Shown: positions 42,950 to 54,103, numbered from the stretch's first letter. The stretch is 64,000 bases of DNA from Acanthosepion lycidas (GCA_963932145.1 OZ010581.1:79039141-79103140); one strand, 5' to 3'. Made by a program: numbers and translations. The notes: a model not told the origin generated them from the letters alone.

Positions 42950-43415
42950 TTTTTTTAATAGATAGCGGCTCCTATTCGTTTTTTGCTTGCTTGTTTTATC
43001 TTATAAACTTAATTTGTGCGACAGCACGAGGTGAGAGATCATATTTATAAAAATTCAACTTCCTAGATGAGAATAGTTCACTGGATGAAATATTTACATG
43101 GATATACTTTGAAAGTTAGCGGTCAATAAAGAAAATACAATGAGACAAAATTTCATGATGAATGTAAACAATTAAAATGCAAATAAAAATCTTAACGAAT
43201 AATTGTATAATTACAGCAATTCATATTCAGACACTAATTTCATCAAGGCCAGACTAAAATAAATGAATGGCATAACGATAAGTGAGCAGACGATTTCTAT
43301 GGAACAAACATTTCAGGGAGACATGAAAAGGATAAAAGAAATATCAAAAGAGAAAACGTGATCTTCAAGAAAAAAAGAAAAGAAAAAAGAACGTCCATAA
43401 AAGCGAAAATAAGCA
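42950..43415. other. No recognisable gene
   Basis: AT-rich spacer. Confidence 0.35.
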
Positions 43416-43419
43416 TATG

Positions 43420-43594
43420 AAATAGATGGAACGAACAGGTTGGTGTGCTCTTCCATCATATCAGAAGAGAGAAACCATAAAATGAAGCAGAAAGCCAATA
43501 TTACCAAAATTAAGATCAGCTCTTGACAAGAAGAAAAGTAACAAAGGATCGGGGCTAGATGAGATTTCAATAGACATGCTGTTTTCCTTAACGA
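43420..43594 (+). pseudogene. LINE RT N-terminal fragment
   Basis: Mixed frames give WNEQVGVLFHH then LRSALDKKKSNKGSGLDEIS, resembling the RT start (KxxKSPGLDEIPxEML) of RTE/L1-like LINEs. It stops abruptly at 43594, where a possible LTR begins. Confidence 0.5.
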
Positions 43595-43969
43595 TGTAGA
43601 AATACAAACGGCGATTGTCTCCTTTTCGTTGAGAACGTCACGAGGGTCACGTGATGGCCGGTGAATGACGTCAGGTTATAGATTGACGAAGAGGAGTTGC
43701 AATGTAGAGGACGGAGATGACATCCGTTGGCCACAGCGGTAGGACCTTCAGAAGAAAAAAAAAACACATGGCCTAACCAGGTTCATAGAGAAACCACCGT
43801 GGCTCCAGTTTTCCGTCCGTAAATATTTCCCTTTTTTACACACCGTTTGTTGTTGCATATATTTCTCTGCGTGAGACACGTGTATATATGTATATATCTA
43901 ACTTTGTATACTCTCTCTTAGAACTAAGCAAGTTTGTCATTCTTTTTTCGATTCAGCTATTCAGTTACA
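43595..43969 (+). repeat. Possible solo LTR
   Basis: 375 bp starting TGTAGAAATAC and ending CAGTTACA, with a promoter-like interior: GGTCACGTGAT (E box), AATGACGTCAGG (a perfect CRE) and a GTATATATGTATATAT stretch. It is flanked by LINE pieces on both sides. Flanks ACGA and CCCG show no target duplication, so the call is tentative. Confidence 0.35.
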
Positions 43970-44380
43970 CCCGTGAAATCTTCTTTGCTTGACTTCGGGA
44001 ACGAAGATTTATGAAGTGGGCTGCAGATACGCTGATGGCTGACTAGACAGCGACTGCAATTAAAGGTCTGGTCTGGTATTGCTGCTGAGGCTTCCTGGTC
44101 CTTCCTCCCGCGGTGATTCTCCTTCAGGTTGGCCCTGCGAGAGTCCTCAAAGGTGGAGACGGCCTGGTGGACGGTGCGGCGCCAGGTTTGACGGTCAGCA
44201 GCAAGTGTCGACCATTTGCAATGGTCACTGTGGCAGGTACTGATGGACTTCTTGAGGGAGTCCTTATCACGTTCCCTTAGTGCCTCTTCTGTCACAGTGG
44301 CCAGTGGAGAGTACGTCATACAAGGCTATCTTGAGCAGGCGATGGTTCCTCATTCTGGAGACGTGAAGTACGGTGTTATT
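43957..44380 (-). pseudogene. LINE C-terminal fragment with C2H2-like finger
   Basis: Minus-strand frame 43957-44319 (120 aa): ALRERDKDSLKKSISTCH, then LAADRQTWRRTVHQAVSTFE (the post-RT DRxxWR motif), SRRANLKENHRGRKDQEASA and a C-terminal FNCSRC...SHQRIC finger. An upstream MRNHRL piece is in another frame. The last ~13 bp overlap the possible LTR end. This is a common animal LINE ending; the clade is not assigned. Confidence 0.8.
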
Positions 44381-44394
44381 ATATCACGGACATA

Positions 44395-44815
44395 ATAATA
44401 CCCATAACTGGGAAGAACAAGTCTTTCATCCATAGCAACCTCCGGTTATAACGAGATAAATATGGATGGTATAATGTCAAAAGATACCTAAAATAAATAA
44501 AAATAGGTTACTCTGAAGTACCATGGGCGTTATGCGGCCTGAGATGACAAGGCGCATGAAAGAACAATTTTAAAAATAATTTATTTTTATTTTTTTAAAT
44601 GGGTTTATTGATATCTAGATTTATTTGTGATTTATAAAGGCTTTATTTGTATTGTTTTTTTAATATACTGATACAGAATATAATTTGCTTTTTATTGCAT
44701 TTACAGGTAACGTGCTTTAACGCACCTACTCGATACAATTAAATAAGTCAGAATAGAGAGAAAAAATATATATTTAAGCATGCAAGACAATTTTCCTTCT
44801 TTCTTATATACCGTG
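44395..44815. other. Mostly unassigned; SINE tail scrap
   Basis: CCCATAACTGGGAAGAACAA at 44402 resembles the family 1 SINE 3' block on the minus strand. The remainder is AT-rich without content. Confidence 0.35.
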
Positions 44816-44977
44816 GTCATTCAGAACGTGAGTGATCATAGCTCTCCACAACTTCGTGTAGCACTGAGCAATATTTGTCTCTTTACTACCCCTTTCTGTA
44901 CATGTTCTACCTTTCGTTTACACAAGCTAATTACGTAAGTTACACGAGATTTCCTTCTGTTTCTTTTGACTTTAGCA

Positions 44978-45040
44978 TTAGGTTGGTGCAAAAATAATGT
45001 CGTTTTCTCACACAACGACATTATTTTTGCACCAACCTAA
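44978..45040. mobile_element. MADE1-like mariner MITE, copy 5 (63 bp)
   Basis: TTAGGTTGGTGCAAAAATAA...GTCGTTTT CTCACAC AACGACATTA... closing with ACCAACCTAA. A compact hairpin with long arms and a 10-15 nt loop. Confidence 0.92.
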
Positions 45041-45289
45041 TATATCCTGCAAGTCTCTAATTCTTCAAGTCTCTTTCTTCTGATTATGACCCAAGCTCTG
45101 CTTCTTTCTGTTCCTAAACAAAAGTCTTCATTTCGTTCCAATTTTCTCGAAAACTTCCTCGTTGTTCCCATGCTCCTACCATTGTATTCTTGGTATTCTT
45201 CTATAGAACCAAATCTCTGTTAACTTAAGTCTCCTCTTCATCTGTGAAACAATTGTTCAGTATTCACTGCCATATAGGAAGTTGTTTTT

Positions 45290-45790
45290 TTTTTCTTTGT
45301 TTTTTTTTTTGATAAATTCGCCCTAAGCAAAGAGATAATGCAACTAAAACACAAAGGGATACGAGGAGTCAAAGAGAATGAAGAAATACCAGAAGGAAAC
45401 GAAAACCTGGTCTTAAACATGGAATAAGGAATAAAACTCAAATTCTGTTTAAAAGACCTGCGCGGATTGTGAACCCGAAGATAGGCGAACCTATCTACTT
45501 CGATTGCGGAGAAAAATATTAGTAGATGAAATTTTCAGAGCTCAGACGGAGACGTCAGAAGTATAGAGTTGAAGTAGACTTTAGAAGAAACCAGGCACCC
45601 AATCATAAACAGGGAACAAGAGATAAACCTCTACTACTGTTTAAAAGACCAGGGAAGAGTGTGCAGCGGACGATAGGCGAACCTATAAATAAACCTATAA
45701 ATACTTAGCAAATAAAATGTCAGAGTTATGACAGAGACGTTATTATAGAATTGAAGTTGATATTAGAACGATCCGAAAACCGACTCCTAA
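45290..45790. repeat. Insert with ~185-bp tandem duplication
   Basis: Units at about 45420-45605 and 45606-45790 share TGTTTAAAAGACC, GATAGGCGAACCTAT, the AGANGAATTTTCAGAGCTCAG / AAATGTCAGAGTTATGACAG region, and GAGACG...GAAGT. T-runs at 45284-45312 precede the first unit. No gene assigned. Confidence 0.6.
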
Positions 45791-46911
45791 ACAGAAAATG
45801 TGATATTACACAAGGGCTCAGCATATTTCTTTGTTTCCAACAAAATTTTCCTTTTTCTTAATATTTAGCTTAGTTTCTGGAAGGAAATTTTCGCTATCGG
45901 ATTTCTGTTTTACATTTTATGCCGCCTCATATAACACTTCCAAGATAGTTAAATTTCTGTGTTTGGATGATTTTAGCATTTGTAGCCCGAACTTTGTGCT
46001 GAATCTTTTGCTAATATCACATACATTCTATCTTCTTACAATAGTCCTTTTCTCTCTCTTTCCTTTATTACATTGTTTAGAGGAGCGTACAGTATCTGTC
46101 ATTTAGATGATGGAATCTGTGTAGATTGTGTCATCCAATAAGAGACCTTCGAAATACTTTTAGTTCTCTTAGGATCGTCTCGACGCATTGGTTGAATAAA
46201 TCAAGACGCATCTTTGTCTTGCTCCCCTTTCACATTCTGTGCACTTCCCAGGTATAACAACACTAACTTTTGCAGAATCAGTGCATTTAAAACCCGCCTG
46301 ACCTTTCATAACTTCCTTCAGTGACGACTGCTCCGACTTTGATTGATTCACGCTTAAAAACGTTTTTGCACTATTTTATTTCTATTTGTGTTTTTTTCCC
46401 TAATTCTTTCACAGTTTAACAACGTAACTTTCAAGTAAAACTAATTTTATTAATTATTCCAAACTGCGTGTGGCTGAGCCAATTAAGAAACAATATAGAA
46501 TTTAAAAAAAAAGTACTGGAGACAATGCAATAAATTTAATGAAAACAAACACTGTTACCTCACAGTCGACGTCAAATGCAAAGGAAAAATGAAACTAACA
46601 GAAGAGAATGGACCATACAAATGCATGCAGCAAACCACACACCCACTAGTGAACTTGGAGATATGCACACAGAGTTTTCTGATTAAATTTCCATTAAAGT
46701 AAAATAAATATAACAATTCATATCGAATATGTGTAAGCATTTGCATACAGAAAACGTCAAATTCATAGATGTGCCCACAATGCTTGGTTTTCTAAATATG
46801 TATTCATAGATATACTTGCATAATTAGATACTATGTAAATACCTTGCACGCATTCACGTGAGTTGAGAGTTTTCCTCAAAGATGCATATTATAACTATCG
46901 CAGTTTGTTCA

Positions 46912-46912
<1 letters not shown>

Positions 46913-46946
<34 letters not shown>
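46913..46946. repeat. (ATCT)n microsatellite inside a direct repeat
   Basis: GCATATTATAACTATC...TTCATATCTATCTA occurs at 46883-46925 and again at 46963-47001; the first copy carries the expanded array. Confidence 0.85.
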
Positions 46947-46947
<1 letters not shown>

Positions 46948-47078
46948 CCGTTCTTATAAGGGGCATATTATAACTATCTTAGTCTTTTCATATCTATCTA
47001 TATTTTAATATATCGTTTTGTAATAAATGACATTAATCCCAGCTTATTTAAATATAAAATGAAATATTTATCCCCATT

Positions 47079-47083
<5 letters not shown>

Positions 47084-47113
<30 letters not shown>
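47084..47113. repeat. (TA)n microsatellite
   Basis: Perfect dinucleotide array. Confidence 0.88.
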
Positions 47114-47116
<3 letters not shown>

Positions 47117-47214
47117 AATAATACTTTCTATTTTATATGCAACATATATTTAAAAAAAATGAACTCTCAATATAATATATGAACTGCGCCAACATTGCGT
47201 TAACCAGATATGTT

Positions 47215-47380
47215 TTTGAAGTTAAATTATGTAACGGTCAGTCTATACCCACGTGAAGATTGCGTCGTGCATTAAACGCCGATTCGTGCTAACGGTAAGG
47301 GATAATAAGTATATTTAGTAATATATACTTAAAAGCTCTGTTATATTACATCGAGCACTGTTTTATTAAAACTAGTTCTC
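47215..47380 (+). repeat. Dispersed AT-rich repeat, copy 2
   Basis: Paralogue of 14330-14490, same orientation, with TTACATCGAGCACTGTTTTA identical. Confidence 0.65.
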
Positions 47381-47398
47381 TATGTGCGATATATTATA

Positions 47399-47475
47399 TT
47401 AGGTTGGTACAAAAATAATGTCGTTTTCTCACATGTAACTATTTTTATTTTTTTTTAATTTTTGCACCAACCTAA
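47399..47475. mobile_element. MADE1-like mariner MITE, copy 6
   Basis: TTAGGTTGGTACAAAAATAA at the left and TTTTTGCACCAACCTAA at the right; a T-rich expansion has damaged the inner right arm. Confidence 0.88.
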
Positions 47476-47476
47476 T

Positions 47477-47493
47477 ACATACACACACACACG

Positions 47494-47577
<84 letters not shown>

Positions 47578-47612
47578 TATAGATATAGATATAGCTAGAT
47601 AGATAGAGAGAA
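47477..47612. repeat. Compound (AC)n-(AT)n-(AG)n-(GATA)n microsatellite
   Basis: Four different simple repeats in succession immediately after MITE copy 6. Confidence 0.9.
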
Positions 47613-47713
47613 AAGTATGTATATTAAAAAGAACAGAAGAGAGGTGCCGTAAACGTTTTTGGTTGTAATGTGGATTTATTTAGAAAAAAAATATTATGCT
47701 TTGTTTTACATAA

Positions 47714-47758
47714 TGTTACTACACGTGTTTCTGGTTTCGTGACCGTCTTCAGGTAAAA
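47714..47758 (-). ncRNA. Hammerhead-ribozyme-like motif
   Basis: Read on the minus strand: stem I strand UUAC, core CUGAAGA (47752-47746), a short stem II GGU/ACC with loop CACGAA and a C-A mismatch at its base, core GAAA, stem III AC/GU with loop ACGU, unpaired A at the cleavage position (47720), and closing stem I strand GUAA. All conserved core residues (CUGANGA, GAAA, H17) are present. PLEs of many animals carry such motifs (known); activity here is untested and no PLE protein is recognised next to it. Confidence 0.55.
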
Positions 47759-47935
47759 GCGGAGATTTCCACATATTATTAAAAATAATTAATTTTTTCT
47801 TTTGTTTTTCAATGTTAAATATTCTCGATATGAGACATTTTCTGAGTTAGTAATACGAATTTCTTTCTTGAATTGGCAATGAAGAGTTCTGCGCGAAGGG
47901 TCATAAAACAATTAATGTTGGTCCAAGCGAAATGA

Positions 47936-47938
<3 letters not shown>

Positions 47939-47991
<53 letters not shown>
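47939..47991. repeat. (AT)n microsatellite
   Basis: Perfect dinucleotide array. Confidence 0.92.
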
Positions 47992-47996
<5 letters not shown>

Positions 47997-48204
47997 AAAT
48001 AAAAAGAAAGAACAGTAAGATATATAAGCAATGTAAATTTACAGAGCATTACAGAATTTTAAAAGTTACTCTTAAATTCGCTTGAGGATGAAATGGAACT
48101 AATGGTTTTAATTTAATTACAAAATTAAATACATAGGTTTTAGATTCCATTTTTGAAACATGGTTAGAACTGTGTAGCAAAAAAAACATTTTAAATAAAT
48201 CAAT

Positions 48205-48208
<4 letters not shown>

Positions 48209-48270
<62 letters not shown>
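48209..48270. repeat. (TA)n microsatellite
   Basis: Perfect dinucleotide array. Confidence 0.92.
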
Positions 48271-48273
<3 letters not shown>

Positions 48274-48274
48274 G

Positions 48275-49125
48275 ATACACCGATTTGTTTTTTCTCTTTT
48301 TCCTTGCTCCATTTTTTTTTTCTATTTGGCCATTTTTATTTCAATAATTCATCATCCATTGATTGGTTTGAAAATCCTTGTAATTTATTATTTCAATTTA
48401 CAAGGTGATAATGATCATCACCTAATGTCATCTTAATTACTATTGTCTGATATCATATTTTATTCCATTATTAAACAAATACTTTTCGATTCTTTCTGCG
48501 GAGAGTTAATAAAATGGTATCCATTTGTATGAAATGTTCGAAGTTTAAAAACATTTGTTGATTTGAAGAATAAAGTCAAATTGTTAATAGCTTCACAGCC
48601 TTCAGAAGATAGCTGGATATTGTGACCGTATGGAATTTTGTTGAACATCCAGAAACAAATCCAATGCTGATTTGATAATGGGCAGCTGAGTATTTTACCT
48701 CGATGATGTGTGTCGCATATCAAGTATAAATTTATGAAGCATATATCTTTGTAAAGATATGAAAATTATAGTCTTTCAGGAAGATCGGAAGCGTTGTAAA
48801 GTACAAGCACTTGTGTAGTAAATTATGTGAGTCCATTCACAAGTCTCTTTTAAAAGGGAAACAAAATGAATGAACCATGAATACATGAAGGCGAACTTTT
48901 CAGTCATTCCATTTACTAATAAATGGTTTGCTACCATCGATAGGCCAAATAGATGTGGTGTTGTGAGACTGCTGTACTAGCTATCTTGAGAACGTAAACA
49001 AGACAGAGGCAATTTGAAAATTTTCTGTTCGACTATAGGTGACGAAATATTAGAACAATACCGAGATACAGATGGTAGTAAAATGACACATTTGGCACGC
49101 GCACACTGAAGCACCACTCTCTCTT
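48275..49125. other. No recognisable gene
   Basis: AT-rich spacer; the 87-aa minus-strand frame at 48460-48723 has no motif I recognise. Confidence 0.4.
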
Positions 49126-49126
49126 C

Positions 49127-49128
<2 letters not shown>

Positions 49129-49175
<47 letters not shown>
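49129..49175. repeat. (AT)n microsatellite
   Basis: Perfect dinucleotide array preceded by CTTCCC. Confidence 0.9.
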
Positions 49176-49178
<3 letters not shown>

Positions 49179-49247
49179 ATATTTTATATAGTAATATTTT
49201 AATATTGTGAATGACTGTTAAGTGACTGTGAGTTTAATCCATGAATA

Positions 49248-49251
<4 letters not shown>

Positions 49252-49317
<66 letters not shown>

Positions 49318-49373
49318 GGGAAGAAAGGGTGGTGCTTAATTAAGAAATATTACCCATCTAAAAATATGTTCCC

Positions 49374-49432
<59 letters not shown>
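49252..49432. repeat. Palindromic module: (TA)n - 58 bp - (TA)n
   Basis: Two long TA arrays (49252-49316 and 49375-49432) enclose a spacer beginning GGGGGAA and ending TTCCCCC. The whole 180 bp can therefore fold on itself. Confidence 0.85.
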
Positions 49433-49439
<7 letters not shown>

Positions 49440-50064
49440 AATATTACTATTAGTAAATATTTATTTTTTTATTATTTGTGTTTTAGTATTCGACTTATAT
49501 TAAATCCCTAATTTATTTGTGGGGAAGTTGAATATTTAAATTGCTAACAAGCATTAAATTTATTTTCTCTGTGGAGTTTTTAAACATTTAAATTCCCATC
49601 AAACGTTAAAATCTGTTTTTATCTAAATTGCTAAAGCTATACCACTACTCTTCTTCCTTCAAAAAACAGTCCGTAAATCTCTTATCTCTTTACTTCCCAC
49701 CTTTTTTCTTTTTCCCTTTTTTCTCTTTTCCTTTTCCCATATCATTTCCGTTGAGCTGACCGATTAAATAGGTCATTGTCTGATCCATACACCCTCCTTG
49801 CTCAATATTAAGTATTATAATAAAAAGAAATATAATAAGAAATTTTAAAACTCTCCCTCCCCTCACTATACTCGACCATATCTCTCATACCATCCCTCAC
49901 CACCTCCAACATATATAAGCTTAATACTTCCTGTCAAAAGTGTAAATTTTAAATTCTTTTTTCGTTTCACTTTTTGAAAGTGAATCTGAAGATCCAGAGA
50001 AAAATAAAATTCTCTGGTGAAATAAATTATTACAATGGAGCCTTAAAGTGGTCTGTTTTACTTT

Positions 50065-50065
<1 letters not shown>
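49440..50065. other. No recognisable gene
   Basis: AT-rich and pyrimidine-rich spacer. Confidence 0.4.

Positions 50066-50068
<3 letters not shown>

Positions 50069-50120
<52 letters not shown>
50069..50120. repeat. (TA)n microsatellite
   Basis: Perfect dinucleotide array. Confidence 0.92.
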
Positions 50121-50121
<1 letters not shown>

Positions 50122-50282
50122 TTATTGATTGGCAAGTTTTTTTTTGTGATTAGCAACCTGTTATATGTTATTTATAAGTGGATATTGGATTAAGAATTTG
50201 GGGGAGAAAATCGTGATTTTCAAATGCAAGTATAGCTATTTAAACCGTAGATAGAAGGATAAGTGTTGGATTTATACTTTTT

Positions 50283-50372
50283 CCCTGTAAGTGAATATAG
50301 CGAATCCGATTACAATTCGAAATTGGCTCTCCGAAAGCTTATTCGAATCATAATCCATTATTTTCAATTGCT
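50283..50372 (-). repeat. tRNA-derived SINE (family 1), head fragment
   Basis: Minus strand: AATAATGGATTATGATTCGA, GGAGAGCCAATTTCGAATTG (decayed B box), then TCGGATTCGCTATATTCACT, in the family 1 order. Confidence 0.55.
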
Positions 50373-50374
50373 CG

Positions 50375-51195
50375 GGAAGTTATATTATATGCACAAACTA
50401 AATTTGCAAAAGAGCTCAATTTTGAGAGTACGAAGTAATATAAAGAATTTTTTAAAAATTTCTTTATGTCTAATAGTAAATATGAAATTTGAAATAAATA
50501 AATTGATCTGTATGATTTACAGTCAGTCTACAATAAATGGGCGAACGATGTCTGATATTAGTTCCTGAACATGGAGTATGCATTTCACACTGTTCAATCG
50601 AAGAAAATCTCAAAAAACTGTTTTTACAACATGAAGCATGATTATTACTTTAATATTGTCTTTATAAATGTGTTGTCCTTACAATCTCATTTTCTTTTTA
50701 TTATTTGTTGAAAATGTTTATATTTTTATATTTTTCTCTAATTATAGTTCTTAATTACAAAAAGAAATGTCGAGTTTTATTAATCTGGCGAATAATGTGA
50801 AACATGGAACATTTCGTAAACTTCATAATACTCTGGCTATAACGAAATAGTGATTTTCTGACGACTAGAATATATTCATGTAATAATAGTGTAAATATTT
50901 CTTTGAAATTTTCTTTTCTAATAAAATTAAAACTTCAAAAGGCCTTATAAATGCGAAGCGTAGTGTACGTAAGGGAATATAAAAAGTGCTATTCAATACT
51001 TCTATGGTTTTAAGAAGTGAAATAGTTTCTCTAAAGTAAAAGTAAACTTGATGAATAAATGACTTTTATAATTCCTTTAGACGGACTTTTTACCGAGAGA
51101 CATAGAAAATGTCAGACGCGACACGGGAAATGGTGGCTAACTTGACAAATGAACAGATTGATTAATCTATTCAGTTACTTCGAACATCTTGAATG
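50375..51195. other. No recognisable gene
   Basis: AT-rich spacer without motif. Confidence 0.4.
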
Positions 51196-51197
51196 CA

Positions 51198-51338
<141 letters not shown>

Positions 51339-51372
51339 AACAAGTACCACAGAAAATAAATACCGATTTTTA

Positions 51373-51808
51373 AAAAAAAGACGAAAGTATTTTTCATTTT
51401 AGGACACCTTTCGGTCAACACATCGTGGGAAGGACAACGTTGGCGTAGTTTATGACGAAGAAAAATACGACAATTCACACAATAATGAAAAAAAAAAAAA
51501 AAAAGAAGTCAGGAGGTAAAATTATCGAACATGTTTAAAATATATTTATTGGCAAAATAATTTACAAAAATATAAATACTTCCAAGTGAGTATAAAATGG
51601 AAAATAGTACTCACGAACCTCTTAACAGACTGAGGGACCAAATGAAAGAAAGGCTCCATCTGTTTGGACAGAGCCGAGTTATGTAAGATAATGTGGATCG
51701 CTTCAAGCAGACGTAAATGATAAACGGATCGGGGACTGTGTAAAACTGTGAAAGATTTTCTCAGATATTTACTCGCAAGCTCAAGGTTATCAAGCATGAA
51801 TCTGAAGG
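51373..51808 (-). pseudogene. Penelope-like element, 3' end
   Basis: Minus-strand frame 51546-51797 reads LRLLEAIHIILHNSALSKQM, like the C-terminal tail after a PLE GIY-YIG domain, then a 3' UTR. The whole segment is the reverse complement of 55310-55725 (shared: GTATAAAATGGAAAATAGTA-like, TAGTTTATGACGAAGAAAA and CAATTCACACA blocks). It ends at the (TA)n array. Confidence 0.72.
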
Positions 51809-52498
51809 TTGACTCAGAAATCAGTGCACTTTCGATAAATTTTCACCTTAATAAATTATTTCCGTTTTAATTAAATCCGCATTCTTTAATTATTGTTTTA
51901 ATTAATATATATTATACTAATAATTAATAATATTTTATTTGATATACATTACATAACGCCATAAATATTTAAATAAAAATCCTTTGCGTCAGTTGGGAGG
52001 ACCTTACTACCAACAACGGATTCCTTTCTCGGACATCTTTTCTCAGCATCGAGACTACCATCTTTCAACATCGCCTGTTCTGATCGGGCTATATGTTCAA
52101 AAGTTCAGACTTTCATGTATCATCCTTTTGGAGAACTCGGTAACGGCAAGAGGCTACGTGGAGACTCAAAAGGATGCTTCACGTATCAGTTGATAACATC
52201 CCTGACACACGCCAGCATCGACCCTGAGACATGGAAACCCTTCCTGCAAACCGGACTTATCGGCGTCGGACCATCCGAGTGGGGACCGTCAACATGAAGA
52301 GGATCAGCGACGTACTGTCAAAGGGCCCGACTGGCCTAGACAAGTCCACCACCCACATTCCTCTGCTGACGAATCTTAAGGAGTAAGCTAAACCTTCATA
52401 GCCGTCTCCGTCATCGCCAGCAAGACAAGAAAGGGAATAAGGCGAGAATCTATCGAACTCGATGCTCAGATACGAATGGGTGCCGAGGAGGATTTACT

Positions 52499-52499
<1 letters not shown>
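51809..52499 (+). pseudogene. LINE 3' end, one arm of a large inverted pair
   Basis: Plus-strand peptide pieces include FGELGNGKRLRGDSKGCFTY and THASIDPETWKP, then ...STXRGSATYCQ; this is the conserved post-RT region YGELxxGKRxRGGxKxR...ASIDPETWE of an animal LINE. It is preceded by a ~150-bp AT-rich block and followed by (AT)n at 52500-52555. The same arrangement is found inverted at 58267-58925. Confidence 0.72.

Positions 52500-52555
<56 letters not shown>
52500..52555. repeat. (TA)n microsatellite
   Basis: Perfect dinucleotide array at the 3' end of a LINE fragment. Confidence 0.92.
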
Positions 52556-52558
<3 letters not shown>

Positions 52559-52664
52559 CATACCAATAATTATTACTTTAATATGATTCAATTATATAGA
52601 GTAAGACAGGTTTCGTTAAATAATCTAGACTTGTTCCGTCAAGTAATTCCCCATAGGATCTTTT

Positions 52665-53480
52665 TTTAAAAGCTTTTTTTGTGCGGTTATTAAAAAAACG
52701 AGAGGAAAACACCGTGTTGGCTCCTATATTTATTCGGAGTACTTTCGATATAGCAAAATGACCTCATCAGGGTATTGTTAATTATAGAGTAAGTATTTAA
52801 TTTTCATGGTTGTGAAGGAGAAAAATTGTTGTGGTTATCCGAAAAATAACATTTTTATAGGTGGGGTCATAAAATGCAATGTCATAATTTGGGTGATGCG
52901 GACACCGTTTAAGGGGAGGTAACTAGTTATACTCTGGAAAAGTTCCGGACTTGAGTAGTTGCTACATAAAGGAAAAACTATTAATGACAAGCGCAAACAT
53001 TTAAAGACTATCTGTTGTACACATTTTAAAATGTTTATAGATTATTCGTAATTAATTTTATTGAGGTTTAGTTTCGATTTTTTGTTATAAATAGCGTCAA
53101 GAATTTTTAGTTTGTGTTTATTCTTTTCGTGGAAAAGTATGGAGGTATTTTCGGCGATGATTTTTCTGAACAGGTTTGTTGTAAATATTTAGAAATATTG
53201 GCCGTGTTATTCAGGTGAAGACTTAGCATACGTGAAAGCATTGCTGGCATGTGTCCAACATAGATATTATTTTCATCGTTGGAAATGCAATTTTGCAGAG
53301 GCCTTTTAAATTTATAAACTTTCGGAAAATTGTTTCTGCAATTTCCTTTGACGGTACCAACAAAATAGAAGCGAGAATATAGAGATAGTAACTCTCTGTA
53401 TAGAAGAGCAACCTCCTTACCAAAATGCTGTATAACATGTAGGGTACCAATGTCCACGTATGTACGGCTTACCGAAAGTA
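52665..53480 (-). pseudogene. Penelope-like element: GIY-YIG region and 3' UTR
   Basis: Minus-strand frame 53107-53457 (116 aa): VYKFKRPLQNCISNDENNIYVGHMPAMLSRML, with the YVGHT-like YIG motif (IYVGHM), then LHLNNTANISKYLQQTCSEK. A 400-bp 3' UTR ends near CCTGATGAGGTCATTTTGC...TCGAAAGTAC (52770 down to 52735), a CTGATGA...GAAA core-like sequence followed by a GCCAACACGGTGTTTTCCTC end. It lies in opposite orientation to the next PLE. Confidence 0.75.
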
Positions 53481-53594
53481 TATAAAGATAATGTATGCTT
53501 TAGACATATTTTGTCTATGGTAGGCTACGTAGAACATCAATTGGCCCAACGGTTGACTGAATTACTTCATATAGTTTCCGATCTCGTTTCCATT

Positions 53595-54103
53595 TATTGA
53601 CTTTCTATCTCATTTCCTTTTCTAGTTCCATTGGAGACACTGAATTGTCTTCTGAAAGCAAACTCGTTATGTTTTTTTTATACCGTCAGTCTGTGCACAA
53701 ATATACCCCATCTGATTGTTTTTGGAGTTTATGCGTTCAGCAACAAAGGGGTAATTTAGCTTTAAAAATATCATGTATAGCCATATTGGTGGGGTTTCGA
53801 TGGTCAGTCCACTGTGTCCGGTATTTATCTAACATTTTTGTCGATTTTTATAAAAGTCGTTTACTAGAAAAATATCGGAAGCGTTGTGTTGATGATACTT
53901 TTTCTATTTTCGATTCCATAAAGGATTCTGAAGCTTTTCATCCGCAACTCAGTTCCTTTAATTCATGTCTCCTGTTCACGATGGAATTGGAAAACAATTG
54001 TAATTTACCTTTTGTAGACATACTGGCTGGTTTGTTCGTTACCAGTGTTTATCGGAAGCCTACCTTCACATGTCTAGTCATCAACAGGAAAAAATTTTAC
54101 TAA
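53595..54103 (+). pseudogene. Penelope-like reverse transcriptase, copy 1
   Basis: The 168-aa frame has SNIFVDFYKSRLLEKYRKRCVDDTFSIF (quoted in part elsewhere), with the catalytic VDDTF box (CVDDTFSIF), then LENNCNLPFVDIL and SVYRKPTFT, the standard PLE order. The usual MGS/LGP motif upstream is degraded (VGFRWSVHCVRYL). Confidence 0.85.

Larger units (their letters stand above)
44820..46360 (-). pseudogene. RTE/L1-like LINE relic, interrupted
   Basis: Two parts of one minus-strand relic: 44820-45285 (post-RT block, antisense motifs such as CATATAGGAAG and AAGTCTCCTCTTCATCTGTG) and 45795-46360 (RT end, parallel to 1190-1500 and 32430-32760). A MITE sits within the first part and a tandemly duplicated insert (45290-45790) separates the two. 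Confidence 0.68.
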
